A DNA stretch of 64,000 bases from Casuarius casuarius. Its lineage: Eukaryota; Chordata; Aves; Casuariiformes; Casuariidae. Below the pieces are notes generated by a model. The model made no database searches. It had not been told where the DNA came from and saw nothing but the letters and a program-made list of their open reading frames with translations. The position numbers were made by a program, and so were the translations under genes. Within the stretch, counting starts at the first letter, position 1; every line of letters starts with the position of its first letter. Below, piece after piece: positions 10,702 to 23,420 of the stretch. The DNA lies in assembly GCA_003342895.1 (NCBI GenBank), contig PTFA01000158.1, positions 2,433,189-2,497,188 on the forward strand, written 5' to 3'.

Positions 10702-13700
10702 CCCTCCCTGACACTTCCAATTCCTCACTAGCTGTTATTTCCTCCTTGGCTTATGAACGTTCTCTGTAGCAACCAGCTTCATCCTGTCATTTAACCCACT
10801 CAGCTGTGTAGCTCCTTCGGCTTTTGACTGCTTTCCCTTAGTCCAATCTCAGACCAGTGTCTGAGTAGTTTTGTGAAGGATGATACAATGTCCCCCTTTT
10901 AATTGCGGATTCCTGAGGTCACACATAGCACTGGCAAACCTCTGTGGATTCACAGGGAATGATGGGATGTGGTAAGGTACACACAAAGATACTGGCCTTC
11001 CAGGCACCTTTGCTAATGCCCAGGGAACATCTCCAAGATACACTGAAAGCTATCTTAGCATGCTCTGGATCCAACCTGTACACATCTCTTTAGTGGGTTC
11101 AGTCAGGGCATGAGAAAGTTTGAAGGTAGATACAGGTGGGCCAGCAGAGACAACTCTAATCATAGCAGCAGAATTGTGCTTACAGTTTATCTACACTTGC
11201 ATGGATGAAGGTTTACCATCTTAATACAACAGAACAGTTTTATCATCATTGCAGCATCCACACTACGAACGTTTTGCAGTCTGCAATGCAGAAATGCCTC
11301 ACTTAAGAGCACTGGGCAACCCACAACCCTAAGGAAAGATCATGATCTTTCAGCCAGGAGCCCTGTCTTCTCTTTAGTGTCATCATTTTCCTTCAGAATG
11401 ACCTTGAATAAAGCACTTCATCCCTTTTTTACCTTTTATCAAAGAAAGTTTTCTTTAAAAGTTCACTGCATTTATGGCTTTGCTTCAGACAATACCCTTG
11501 ATCTAAGTGAAACATTGTCGTCTCAATATTCCTGGCTGTTGCTAATGCGTCATCAGCTGAGACAGCCCCCAAATGACCACTGCAGAATACAGTGCCTTGA
11601 AAGGAGCTTTGAGGTTCCTGCCTTGCTGTGCAGAAATTGGTCCTATTTTACATTTGGAAGTATAGAGTGAGTTTGATGAGTTTGATTGACTTTGTAACCT
11701 CAACGGCAATCAAGCTATACTGAAGCAATAGCATACCCCAGCCGGTGTAAGATGATGTGGATACTCAGCAGGTGTTCAGCCCATGAAAATAGTAGTTGTG
11801 GATAATTTTCCTCTAGTTTCCTAAGTGCAGGGTCTCTCCAAGACAACTAGGGATGCATCATATTTGGTTTGGATGAGTTTATAAAAAGTTAAACTTTCTG
11901 CAATATTCGTTTTCAAGAAAAATAGGTCATTAACCTCTTGTTATTTCTGAGAATTATTGTGTGGAAGCTCAGTTCACAGAACTCCCAATCTCCCAATCTC
12001 ATCAAATATCTCTGGTTTACAATAGTTTCAGAATCGGTCTTCATTCAGGGACAATTCTGTGAGTGGTTTTCAATTTCTTTGGCTGAATGTAAGAGGTAAG
12101 AAGCACACAAACTGTCCTTCCTGTGAGAGATGACAATCTTTAAGCCAAGCTACAAGTTTAGATGAGATCTAAAACTGTTACATTTTTCTAAGTAAGTGCT
12201 GAAGAAAAAAAAAATCCAGTTTGTTCCACCTGTACTTTGCAAGAAAGTGGAATAGCTTAATTCATTGTTCTTTTTATGTTTGGTTATTTTTCCACAGCAG
12301 GTAGATTCACATCAGCGGGCATCTCTGGTGTTCATCTGTGAAATTGATATCATACAACAGAGGCAGTGACAGAGTAGAAATACCTCTGACTAGAGGAAGC
12401 ATTTCCAAGGCCTAGTTTACTGCTTTTGCTGATTCAGTGCCAGCTTTGAAACCTGGGTGACTTATTGCTCTTTGCATGGCAGCTGGTCTCTGACATTGCA
12501 GCTTGTCTCAGAAGCCAAAAGTTTGTCAGGAGAAGGATGTGGATCAAAAGGGCAAATTTAACAATGATAAGCTACAGCTACATGGCCTCTGGTTTCTATG
12601 GTACAGTTAGATAATTGCAAACGATTCAGTTACGACTAGTTGACGAATTAGTGATGTTCATATCTACCCTTTTAACTCTAGGTATGTGCAATCACTAGGT
12701 TAGCATAAGCCACCTGAAACATTAGCGACCCTAAAATGAGGAGTTAATGTGAAGGATGGAGGAAGACTACAAAAAGTCACTTGTCAAATCTGTCTCCTGT
12801 ATTGTTGATGCATCACGTATGGACTCTGTACCAAAGATCATAAGCTTAGCAAAATGACTTATTTTAAATAGAAAAAATATACGAAATATGGTAAAGCCAC
12901 AGAAGGTTTTAGGAACATGCTATAAACATTGGAACAGTGAGGATATAGGCAGAATTAAAAAAGAAAGCAACCCACCAATAGACATCTCACAAGGGAAGCG
13001 AGATATGTGGGAAGTGTCATAAATCCCAAGAAATGCTTTGACTGGCAAAGTAACGACTATTTATAATGTTCATGTGCTTCAATAGCTGATTCATCTTGAA
13101 AATAAGTCAGAAGCTCTGCTGATATAATTGAGGGTTCAGCACTGACAGAAATAATTCAGATCTGGGGTATAAACCAAAAAGTAGGATTTTTTATAAATCT
13201 TATGGATTCTTAATTATATCTTAGGATTGAAAGTGAGTGAGGGCGAGGATGAAAATGTGTAAACTATGTCATTGGGTGGAGTGAATCTGAATAACATGGG
13301 TAGTAAAGTCTGTCCTAAGGCAGACTGGAGCCTGGCACACCTCGGTATGAAATTCCCTCTTCCTGATAAAGGCTAAGACACCTCTTCCTAAAGGAACAAG
13401 AAACTGCTCTGCTCTTGGCAAACCTCCATAGGGTTTGAGTATTTAAAAAAAACATATTCTTTAAAACTGGGAACCAAATTGTGATCTGTGTCCTGCTAGT
13501 TATCTGATGGTTATTTCCAGTGGATATGATATATAAATTATTTTGCTCTGCCTTTATTCCCAGAGAAATGTGAAGCAAAGAAACCCCTTTAAACTCTTGA
13601 TCTATGATCGTACAAGGGCTAGCACATAACCAGGAGCTCCTGGCTGGGTACTGGATGACATTACCATCTGGATCAGCAAGCAGTTGATGTTGAGACTTGA

Positions 13701-14497
13701 GCAAGCTCAGCTTGGGTGTCCCGACTTTCAAGCAAAGGGCATCACCTCCATCGCTCTCCCACTATCAGGCTTTTCACTGGTAGGACAACAGAAGTGAGTT
13801 CCAAGGAAAAGGTGTAAGGAAAACATGAGAGCGACTTTGTAGAATTTGACCACAGTTTCTCCCAAGTAGGGCACACCAGATGGAGAATACCTTTTTCTTA
13901 ATAAAACAAAACAGTCAAAACAAAAGCGATCCATCACCTTCCACATCCATGAAGATAAAACACTACAAGAACTCATCCTTGTTCTCTGAGATTCCCACAA
14001 CCCACAGAGGAAAACAATTGTCCCCCCTTAAGCCTCAAAATAATCTTTTTTCTCCCCAAAGATTAAATAATTGCTCCTGTACTTACGTGCTGATTTGTCA
14101 TTATTTAAGACAACATGTTATATAGTATAATATTGTGGATATATCTTTAATGAACCTAAAAAGTAAGAAATCCAGTTTCCCTGTTGGAAAAGATTAATTG
14201 CCTGAGACATCTTTAAAGATACACTTTTGCGGTCTACCTTTTTCCTTTCATTTCCTGGAATGCCGGGTTCATTAAACTTCAGAGGTGACACATACTGTAC
14301 CTTACTGTGACTATAAAAATAAAGAAGCTATTCATAGGTACTGCACAGACATAACATACTGTGCCACTGTCTATCATGAGAACCTCCTGTGTCTTTTTAA
14401 ACCTGATTTTCTCTTTTGCTGATCATGCTGCTTTAGGAAATTCTGTTTCCTTAAAAAAAAAAAAATCCCCACTGCTATGAACTTTAAGTATGAGTGA
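10702..14497. other. mostly unique noncoding DNA
   Basis: Holds a weak MIR-like match (11375-11450). Minus-strand frames of 138 codons (13315-13731) and 90 codons (13728-14000) abut each other but show no recognisable domain, no repeat match and no matching splice signals. Their length is compatible with chance at this base composition. Confidence 0.5.
11375..11450 (+). mobile_element. possible MIR SINE remnant
   Basis: ATGACCTTGAATAAAGCACT near 11397 followed by TCATCCC resembles the MIR core 'GACCTTGGGCAAGTCACTT' region. Similarity fades within about 60 bp, so this is a weak call. Confidence 0.3.
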
Positions 14498-14905
14498 CAG
14501 TTCAGGTACTGGGTTAGACCAAAGGTGCAAATAGCCTCATGTGGGACAGAAAATAAAGGATGATTAAGAAATGACTTTAAAAATGGATAATGAAATGATT
14601 GGAGATTTATTGACTTCCTGAGCCAGAAGCTGCTTCTGAACCATCCTATTTAATAGTCTCTGCTGGATCCATTCTTCGGGAAGATCCCTAATACTTTTTA
14701 AAGCCTGTTTGCATTTTTGATCTCTGCAACATCCTGTGGTGATGAGTTTCACACTTATTTTTGCTGTGTTTGAAAAAAAATGCTTCTTTTGCTTTGTTTT
14801 TAGCCTGATACCTAATAGTTAACTGGGAGTTTTGTATCACGAGAAGGGCAAATAATCCCTCTTAACCTTTTTGCTCAAGAGTTCTAGTCTAGTTACTTTT
14901 TCCAC
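14498..14905 (-). mobile_element. CR1 LINE fragment, 3' part, decayed
   Basis: On plus it follows, in order, the antisense landmarks of a sauropsid CR1 3' end: ACTGGGTTAGACCAAAGG near 14508, ACATCCTGTGGTGATGAGTT near 14729, TGCTTCTTTTGCTTTGTTTT near 14780, and ATCACGAGAAGGGCAAATAA near 14836. The spacing agrees with the consensus I recall, so the element is on minus and 5'-truncated near 14905. Divergence is high and every frame is broken. Confidence 0.8.
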
Positions 14906-15180
14906 TGAAGGTGATGCTTCATGCTTATCTAGAAATAAAGAGCTCTAAAGCTGAAATGGGGCAGAAAGGTTCACTTATGATCTTAAAATTCAGAGCTGTG
15001 GCGGACAGAGTTCACCCTGAAACAGTGGTGAATGAGGGGAGGACCTGCACCATTGCCCTGCGGCTGTGGTCACATCCTATGGTGGGCCAATGTATGGTGC
15101 AGGGGCTGATGATAACAGGGAATCAAAGATTGCCTTCATCCTTTAGTGATATTTAATCTGCCTCTCACTGTCCCAAACCA

Positions 15181-15227
15181 CTATTACTATTACTATTACT
15201 ATTATTATTACTATTACTATTAGTAAC
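15181..15227. repeat. ACTATT/ATT microsatellite
   Basis: About 47 bp of alternating TAC and TAT triplets, a hexanucleotide (ACTATT)n mixed with (ATT)n. Confidence 0.95.
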
Positions 15228-15869
15228 ATTCTTCAGGGAGGCAGGATTAAGCAGACACTCGCTGATGTTCCTAACCTGGCAGGGATAAAACCTTAGCATA
15301 CAGGGCAATTTGATGATCCTTATGAGACCCTTCATACGCAGCCCTCAGTTAGCATGGCCTGCATAAAATGCACTGCAGGAAAAGACCAGCAGCTGTCTAG
15401 CTCGGGGATTAGTATCACGGAAAAAGAAGAGGGCTTGGGGATTGTTGTTCCCTGAGCTCCAGAGAAACAGTCTCAGGCTGTAGCACCTTAACCTGGGAAA
15501 GATGTTTCAGATACTTGGCCTTTTTTGTTTTGCTTTTCCTATTATATTTAAATTATTTCACTATGTATTAAGTAGGTTGCCTAGGTCTTTGAAAATCCTA
15601 TGAAATTCTATTGCCTTTTAAAATACTTGAGTACATCTTAAAATCTTTTCTACTTGGGATCGTCTTCCATTTTTTTTTAAGGTGCTTTGATTATTTTCAT
15701 CCTGCCAGTTTTGGTTTCCAGAGACCACGCTTTCTTTTGGCAAACCTTGCTCCTGTCTGAGGCCCTTTTACCGCATTCCATTTGTATTGCAGAATCGTTG
15801 GAGAGATTGAAAGAAGATGAATGTCGTGCCCTTCTCGTCTACACGTCTCAAAACATTTAACAAAGAATG
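15228..15869. other. unique noncoding DNA
   Basis: No gene or repeat seen. Short T-rich runs only. Confidence 0.6.
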
Positions 15870-16012
15870 TCAGTATCATTTATTCCGTTCTTATAAATAA
15901 GAAAGCTGAAATAGAGAGAGGGCAAATGACTAGTTTCACTCACCAAGGAAATTAATGGCATAGCCAATGCCAGTGCCCAGACCCAGGCGATAGTTCTAGA
16001 TGCTGGGCTCAT
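15870..16012 (-). mobile_element. MIR/L2-like SINE fragment
   Basis: On plus, TTATAAATAAGAAAGCTGAA near 15891, then AGAGAGAGGGCAAATGACTA, then a loosely conserved CCAGACCCAGG stretch, follow the antisense MIR/L2 tail (TTTACAGATGAGGAAACTGA..AGAGAGG..AAGTGACTT..AACCCAGG) in order. This places the element on minus. It is old and diverged. Confidence 0.6.
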
Positions 16013-19000
16013 GCTGGCTGGGGGAATGCAATCCTGAGTAGCAGCACGGCAATTGCAGACAATGGCTGTTGGGTTTTGCAAAGGATTTTAGGATTTTGAC
16101 GTTTGGCTTTCTTCCAAACTGAAACACATTTGAAAGTTTTCCACGAACAAACAAGTTTTTTTTTTTTTGTCCTGTTTTGAAATGTTTCATGTCAACGGAA
16201 CTGAAGAATTGTTTTGTTTTGTTTTGATCGTGACTCTGAAAAGCTACCTTACATTGCAATACATCATAACTTGAAATAATAAAACAAAGTGAAAAGCAGT
16301 AATTTAAAAATGAAAAATCAAATGCACTGATAATTTGGATGTCCTGACTATTTTGTCTCCTTCAGAAAAATCTCCATCAAGAGAGCTTCCAAAATGAAAT
16401 TTGGGTGAAATGACCTGACTTCACATACTGCTTGGGTTGCAGGCATGTTGGTTAGGGTATGATCCCACTGTGGTTTATCCCTGTGTCCCCAGTGGTTATG
16501 CTTATGTACAAAAAAAGGTGTGGCATTACTCTGTGGACAGATATTGTTGCAGATTCTCCTTCTTGCTGTCCTAGCAAGTGACATTGCCATGATCAAGACC
16601 AGTAAGGCACTGTTCAGTGGCACTGGACAAATAGGACTTTCTCATTGCAGTCTTTATGGAAAGGGAATATGCACACTTCCCAGGAGCGCAATGTGTCAGG
16701 AGCTGGCAACACAAATTTCAGTTACAGCTTTCTAAACTGATTTAGCAGCAGGGAAGGAAGACTACTAACTTTCAATAAGTCATACACTATTCACCTACAG
16801 CTGCACATTTTCAGGGCAGATCCAGGTTCTGGTAGCTTCTCACAGCTAGGCTGCTTTACTTTATGCTCATTGCAATTCTGAGTTGGTTTGATATCCACAT
16901 GCCAGCAAACTCATTTTTTTTTTGCAATTTCACTCAAAACACAATTGAAATTGAACCCAAGGAATGTGCTTCACCTAGTTAACCTAGCTAGTGAGATATT
17001 TCATTTCATAATAAATGAAGAAAGAATACCTATGAACATGTGATTTGGTTTAATTTTCACCTGGTAGTTATCACTGTGTATGCTCCAAATTTTGTTAGTA
17101 TCTATAAACGTAACAGCAGGTATTTGGACCTTACACACATTTCTGCAGCCAGATCCAGAGAGAAATGCAAGGTAATGGAATGGCAGAAATCCAAGTTCTA
17201 AAATAAATGTAATCTGTCTACTGCTAATGAGAAACAAAACACCAGCTTCAAACTCTTCCAGAGGATGAAACCATCTCTTGAATATTTGATTGCATGAAGA
17301 ACTCCTTAAGTCCTTGCAATTGCATTTGAATATGCTACAACATTTCTGAATGACATATATTGAAATGAAGACAATTATGGACTGCTCTCACATATTTTTA
17401 TTTGTTTTACACTAGCAAGTGGGAAGCCCAGTGTGATCCGTGCCCTGACACGTGGGTGCCATGCAGACAGTCCTTTCTCTGACAAATATACTGCTAGAAA
17501 AAGATTGTAGGAGGATTTGTAGGAAAAAAACAATATTTGATGATGAAACAAATTGATTAAAAGCTTACTGGCCAGCCAGGATACAAACTAAGAACTCCTG
17601 GATGTCAGCATAGTACATGCTGCTACTTCCTTCAGGACGGTACAATATTTCCATTTAAAATAATCCTTTTTGCTACAACTGGTTCCCTCATTAATGGCCC
17701 CTGCTTTTCTGGCCCAGTGGGGACCAAGAAGCAAAAAGGCAAGGATTAAATTGTCCACGTTTTGGGAAGAAGTGACACTGAAAGCTTCCAAACCTTCCCT
17801 TTAGAGATTGAAATTAATAATGCAGCCCAAGTTTGGTTTGAAGGAAATCTGAAAGGACAGCATTCCTGGAGGGAATAAACCTCACAGGAAAGAGAGATCC
17901 TGACAAGTCACTTTGTCCATAAAAGGTAGCAGTCTTCCTGCTATGCTCAGTAGCAAGGAGATAAACTTGGAAATGACTTTAAAATTAAAACTTTATGCAT
18001 TTGAGAAGTATCATTTTTTTTTCTAGATAGGATAGGATTATATGTGGAATTGATCTTAATCCCAGTGAGGAGCAATTTTGAACAGATTCAGGCTTAACAG
18101 TCAGGCTAAAGAAGTGTATATCTGCAAACTGTAGAAGGTGCTAACTCACAACTAAAAGCCCTGACAAAATAGAGAGAAAATAAAGCAACATCTGGTATGG
18201 CTGTTATTACCAAAATAGATGTTAATAGGAAAATTGTGTTATTATTATTAGACATTAACATAATCAGGGAGCAATAAAGAAGGGGGAGTATTCTGACAAA
18301 TGTGATACTGAACATCCCAGAAATAAGTGTAGTCTGCAAGGAGGAATAATTGTGCAGAGATACACTTCTCCATGTCAGGTCTGAATTTGTTGAATTAAAG
18401 CATAAATAGATTTAAGCTGTTTATGATGATTGCATCCTTGACCAGATTCTTCCTGCCTCAGTTCAGACACTGAACAGAATTGCCTAAATTCTGCCTAAAG
18501 GAGCCTAAAGGAGCTCATTCCTTTGTCAGTTGGAGACATTAGACATCTTTAGAGGTCTGTTCAGCTCCTGTGAACTCAGCTGTCTTTTGGAATTTCCTGT
18601 CTCCTGATAGGCAATCTTTTGATTGAGTTTAGGAAGACACTAGAGCACCCACAATGCTAACTCAGTTTAGTGTCTGAAGTCAAGAAGGATGGATTATCAT
18701 ACTTACTTAGTAGTAAATGGCAGTAATGACTCCTCCAGAGAGATAATTGTCTGAGCTTTCTCAGTGTCTCTCACACCCCAAAACACTGAGAGTCTCAGAC
18801 CCTTAGATGACAAGTCCAGACTTAGATGCATAATTTTTAGAGGCTAGAATCAGTCACTTGGTTGAATCTGGTGCATACTAAAGAGTGGTAAAACCTGTAC
18901 AAATCCAGTGTGAGAAAGCCAGAGCTAAGAGGAAGGGGCTGTCTGTGCTAGAGGGAGCTGCACTGGTTGACCCTAGAAGTCATAGTTTATTTCAAGTGGG

Positions 19001-21130
19001 TGCCTGTGCTGCTTGATTTCATAATTACTTGCATCATGAATTGACTACAAAACACACATTCTTGGGTCATAAACTCCCAGAGAGTCTATTTCTCTGTACT
19101 AAGTGTAAGAGAAGCCTGAGTTACTGCCTCAGATGTAGATGTCTCCACTGCAGGAACATGTACTTGATTAGATGAATCCCATTCGAACATAGTTGCAGAC
19201 CTGGACCCTATTTTTCCAACTGCTGTGCAAATACATAAAAAACACAAAGTCCCCATTGAAAAGCACTTGCAAACAAAGATTAGGCCAGATGAGAGAGGCA
19301 GCTCAGGAGAAAGGAGTGACAGCAAGACTAGCATGGTTAACCATAATGCTTAGTGTACCTGAGGACTAACTCTTGTCCTGTTTGGAGGTGTTTCGTAGGC
19401 CCCATAGCAAAGATAAATTTAAGGAAGAATTTGAAACCTGGTAATGAAACATCTATGCAGCTACTTTATATATTCTTTCCAGATGTGCTAGGCAGCATGG
19501 GAGAAAGTTTGGAGTTTCTTACTTGAGAGCTTAACTTGTGAGTAATGGAAGTTTTGTCATCCAATGAAAGGTCCATATCTTACTAGGAGAGATTATGGAG
19601 AGCATAGAAACAGGCTCTGGAAAGCTCTAAAAGCAACCTGCAGTTATAATTGATGCCATAGGGGAAAAAGAGCAATATCTCAGCCTCTAATCAATGTAAT
19701 CTATTGAAGGAAATCCACGGTAAGCAGGAAAGAAGAGAAAATGTCTGGCTTGATTTTTGGTATATACTTGTTGCTTGTTTTTATGTGGCTGCAATTGAGC
19801 TGCTGGAAGATCTCCCAATGGAGATGGACAACACTGTCCTGTGGCCAGCACTGGCTTTCTTGAAATGCAGAGGAACCCACTGTGCAAGACACTATACAAA
19901 CACAGAAGAAAAAGATGATCTCTGACAACCAAGTAACTCATCAAATAACTGCCTCATATGCACTGATTTTTTTGAATGTTATTTGTATATATCATAATAA
20001 AGCTGTAACCTTTAACACCAGGTGAAGTTCAGTGTGTATAGCATAAGCAAGCTTTCAGATGTCTCCATTACTTTTTCCTATCCTCTATGATTTTATTGCA
20101 ATCTAGCTGTCTTCCTTTAAATTAAACAAATTTTAACAGATGGTTAAGCAGATCCCACACTTCTTTGTGATTTCATGAAGAATACAGATACAGAAATGTT
20201 GTCCACAGGCATGTCTATGATAAAATGAGGAAAACTCATTAAAATCCATTCTATTAAGCTAGTCTGATTCTCAAAATAAGCCAATGTGAGAAAAAAAACT
20301 TAAGTGATGAAGTGATACTGTGTGGATCTTGAAATGATGTTTCCTTCAGGAGGCGGTCAAAGCACACAGAAAAGCAGGGAAAATTGAGGGTTATGATATT
20401 CAGGTTTCTCAGCTGCAGGAAAAAAAAAAGATACCCCTGGTCTGTATTTATTTAGATTAGGGAATCTAAAGCACTCATCCCTATCCTTCATGTTCCTTTT
20501 AATACTATATTTAATACTCACGTTTTGTTTAATACTTATGTTCAGGGTGGAGTTTTCAAAAGCAGTGGCATAATTGTGCTCAGATAAAAATAAATATCTT
20601 AAGAAAGGAGTTGGCTGTGTGCTGAAAAGTGGAAGTGGAATCCTTCTCTGTCGAGGAAATAAAGAGATCTACACACATACAAATATAACCTTCCTGTGGT
20701 CTGCAATGATATCACAGTAAGATATGTAAGATGTGATTTTCAGGTAGCCTCAAACAGATAAGATTCTAGTATTTTAAAAAATAACAGGTCTCAGTCCACT
20801 GCCCAAATGCTTCTGGTTTCCCTGACAAAGAAATACAATTTATCTTCTGTGATACAATTTATCTTATGTAATTAACTAAATTGACTAATTATAAGCCAAA
20901 AATATGAGCTGGTTAGGCAAATAGAAAATTATTCAAGGGTATACAAAAAATTAAATTAAAATAAAAAAGAAAAATAAAGAAGCTGCTACATTTACCCAGA
21001 GCCTCCCCCATCAGTCTGCTTGGTCATTAAATCCGAAGTCAGCCTCCAAATGCAAAAGCAGTGCCTTAATATAAGGAAGGAAAAAGGTTCAAAGAAAACA
21101 GGAGACCAATATTTGTGAGAGGTTTAGATA
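16013..21130. other. unique noncoding DNA
   Basis: Five kilobases without a recognisable gene or interspersed repeat. It includes a short (GTTTT)3 run (16210-16226) and a 12-bp direct repeat (18493-18515). Overlapping both-strand frames near 19687-19944 are chance. Confidence 0.6.
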
Positions 21131-21203
21131 CATTATACATATATAAAAATATAAAAAATATATATATTTTTTATATATATATATAAAAATATATAAATAT
21201 AAA
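21131..21203. repeat. AT-rich palindromic tract
   Basis: Almost pure A/T with an exact inverted repeat at its centre (A6, then TATATATA, then T6), flanked by further TATA blocks. It can form a hairpin or cruciform. The Tyr/Ile/Phe-rich minus-strand frame across it is an artefact. Confidence 0.9.
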
Positions 21204-23310
21204 CAGCCAGGTGTCATTTTCCTCCCACTTCTCAGTCCACCGCTGTGTAATATATGGGCTGATTTGCAAATTCTATTGTTGTTGCTCAGTAACCACAATG
21301 ATTACTGCAAATTGAAGATGTATAACAAGAATTCCTCCTTCTCTATTAAGTTACCTTCAGAAAGAAGAAATTCTAAGCTAATTATTTGCACAAAATGTGA
21401 AAATAACCAAAGGCTTTTTTTTTTTTTTTGAGTTTATAAAAGGACTAACTACTGCTACTGTTCCTATTCATATGACCTTTTCCCTCTTCTGTTCAGATGG
21501 AAAGCTAGTTTGATCAGAGAAAATCTCTTCTAAGGTGTATTTTTAGTCAGAGGAAATATGAAGTTAGTGAAATTCTCACAAATTGGCTTGTTCTCACAGA
21601 CTCCCCAGCCCAGCTGATTGCTCATTAAGAATGAGTTGGGGTCCTGTACACTGCTATCTCATAGAAAGTTGACTTGAAAACGAAGACTTAGCTCCAGCCT
21701 TGTGCTGCTGGGCACAAGTTCCACTTTTCTCCTAGGTAGATAGGAATAAGCAGTGTTTGCCCTGCAATTCTGTGCCAGGATCACTAGACCTGGTATGGAT
21801 GCAGCAGCAGCTTCCAGTCTGTCTCATCCTCCTATTTCTCATCATTCCCACTTCTGGGTTGCTCCCCTCCTTGAAACAGAAACAAATTAGTTTCTTGCCT
21901 CCACGCTGAAGAGTGACACTTAGGGATGAGACCAATATAGACTCAACTTCACTGGGGCAGGAAAAAGAAACCCATGAAGATACCATTGCATAACAAAAGG
22001 CTGTTAGGCTAATTCAGAAAGAACAGACCAGCTGATGGCTATTAAACACACAAGGATTTGGACACACAGTCCAGCTTACCAAATCTCTAATCAGATGTTC
22101 AGTTTACCTAAAGCATTTATTATTAATCACTGTCCAAAATCAGATATGGGCTAGTTACATCCTGGTCATTGCTACAGCATGGTGGTGGATGGTTTTAGAT
22201 GTGAAATTCACTTACTATTTTCTTTAGAAGGGGACAGAAGCAGGTTTTGGCATAGCACATCGGTTACCAACCAGTACCATAAGGAACAGTTTTGATTTTT
22301 CACTTGTTACCAAGCCTGTCTGAAAGTCAACCACCCCTTGGCTCCTGGCAAGCTCACTCTGAGAGAGCCTCTGCACAGCTGCAGCTTGGGATGAAAGTGG
22401 TCCTCACACTTCCTCATTTCTCCCATTTCCATGATACAGCCTGGGGCAGGCTAGCGCTATCACTTGCACTGTAAGGGAATCGTCCCTCAGTTTCAAGCTT
22501 TTATATGACTTCCGTGAGCTCTTCTAAGTAGAGTATGTCATATGTAATAATACTCCTTTTTTTTTTAGATCCTGAAAAGAAAACAGGAGAAACAAAGACA
22601 GAAGGAGAGTGAGAAAGACATCTGGAAAATGTATTAGTGGGCCCTGATGACTCATCCAGCATTTCTACATTGCTGGTGTTATGGCTTGCCATAATAATAC
22701 TGGTATGTCATTGCATGTTTAAGGAAGGACAACATCAAAGGCTATCTCACAGTGGATTTTCCCACAACAGCCCAAGCACAGTAATGAAATCCATACATAC
22801 ACAGTGAAAGTTCCCAAAGCACTGAAAAGGTTGCAATTTCTCATTTTTTTAGAGGAAAAAAGATAATGATGGTCATTCAGTGAAGGGCATGTGATGCCAG
22901 AGGTGTTAAGGTGCCAGCTTCAGAGGCCCAAGACCAGGCTGTACTCTTGATTTTCGCTGAAAGGTGCCCCAGTAGTCACTTCAGCTGTGAACAGAAGAGT
23001 ACCTGCTCCTGCAGGTTAGAGCCAGAGGCCATTGAACATAAAATCTAGCCACACTACCCTCATGTACCACCAACTACAGAAGTTGGTATGACTTGTTTAG
23101 ATTGGCCCAGGGAGTCTCCTCAGCTCAGAGAGAACACGATGGGATTTAGTGTAATACAGCACTTCACCATCACTTCTACAGAGGGCTAAAAGAAACTAGC
23201 TGCTCCTAGGATGGCTTAGGATGTTCAGGACAGAGATCATTTGATGTGGTGACTGGAACAGCAAGTCGCTGTACTAAGTAACAGGGAAGTTCATCCTAGT
23301 CCTATGCTTC
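21204..23310. other. unique noncoding DNA
   Basis: No gene or named repeat. Frames stay below 85 codons. Confidence 0.6.
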
Positions 23311-23420
23311 TACCATCATTATCATAAATAATCTAATAATAATATCTAGCCTGTATTAATTTATAGCTGATTTTCAAGAAGAAAATTCAGAGCACTTTTT
23401 TTTCCTCCTGCCTGTTAACA
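23311..23420 (-). mobile_element. MIR/L2-like fragment
   Basis: AATAATATCTAGCC near 23338, then GCTGATTTTCAAGAAG and TTCAGAGCACTTT near 23386, parallel a sauropsid MIR/L2-type repeat of the form 'AATAATACCTAG..GCACTTTTCATC..ATCTCAAAGCACTTT'. The related block at 45187-45355 continues the same consensus, which supports both calls. Confidence 0.45.

Noticed and set aside
13315..14000. Adjacent minus-strand frames of 138 and 90 codons
   Set aside because: No domain, no splice signals and no repeat match. Lengths are within chance expectation for about 38% GC over six frames of 64 kb.
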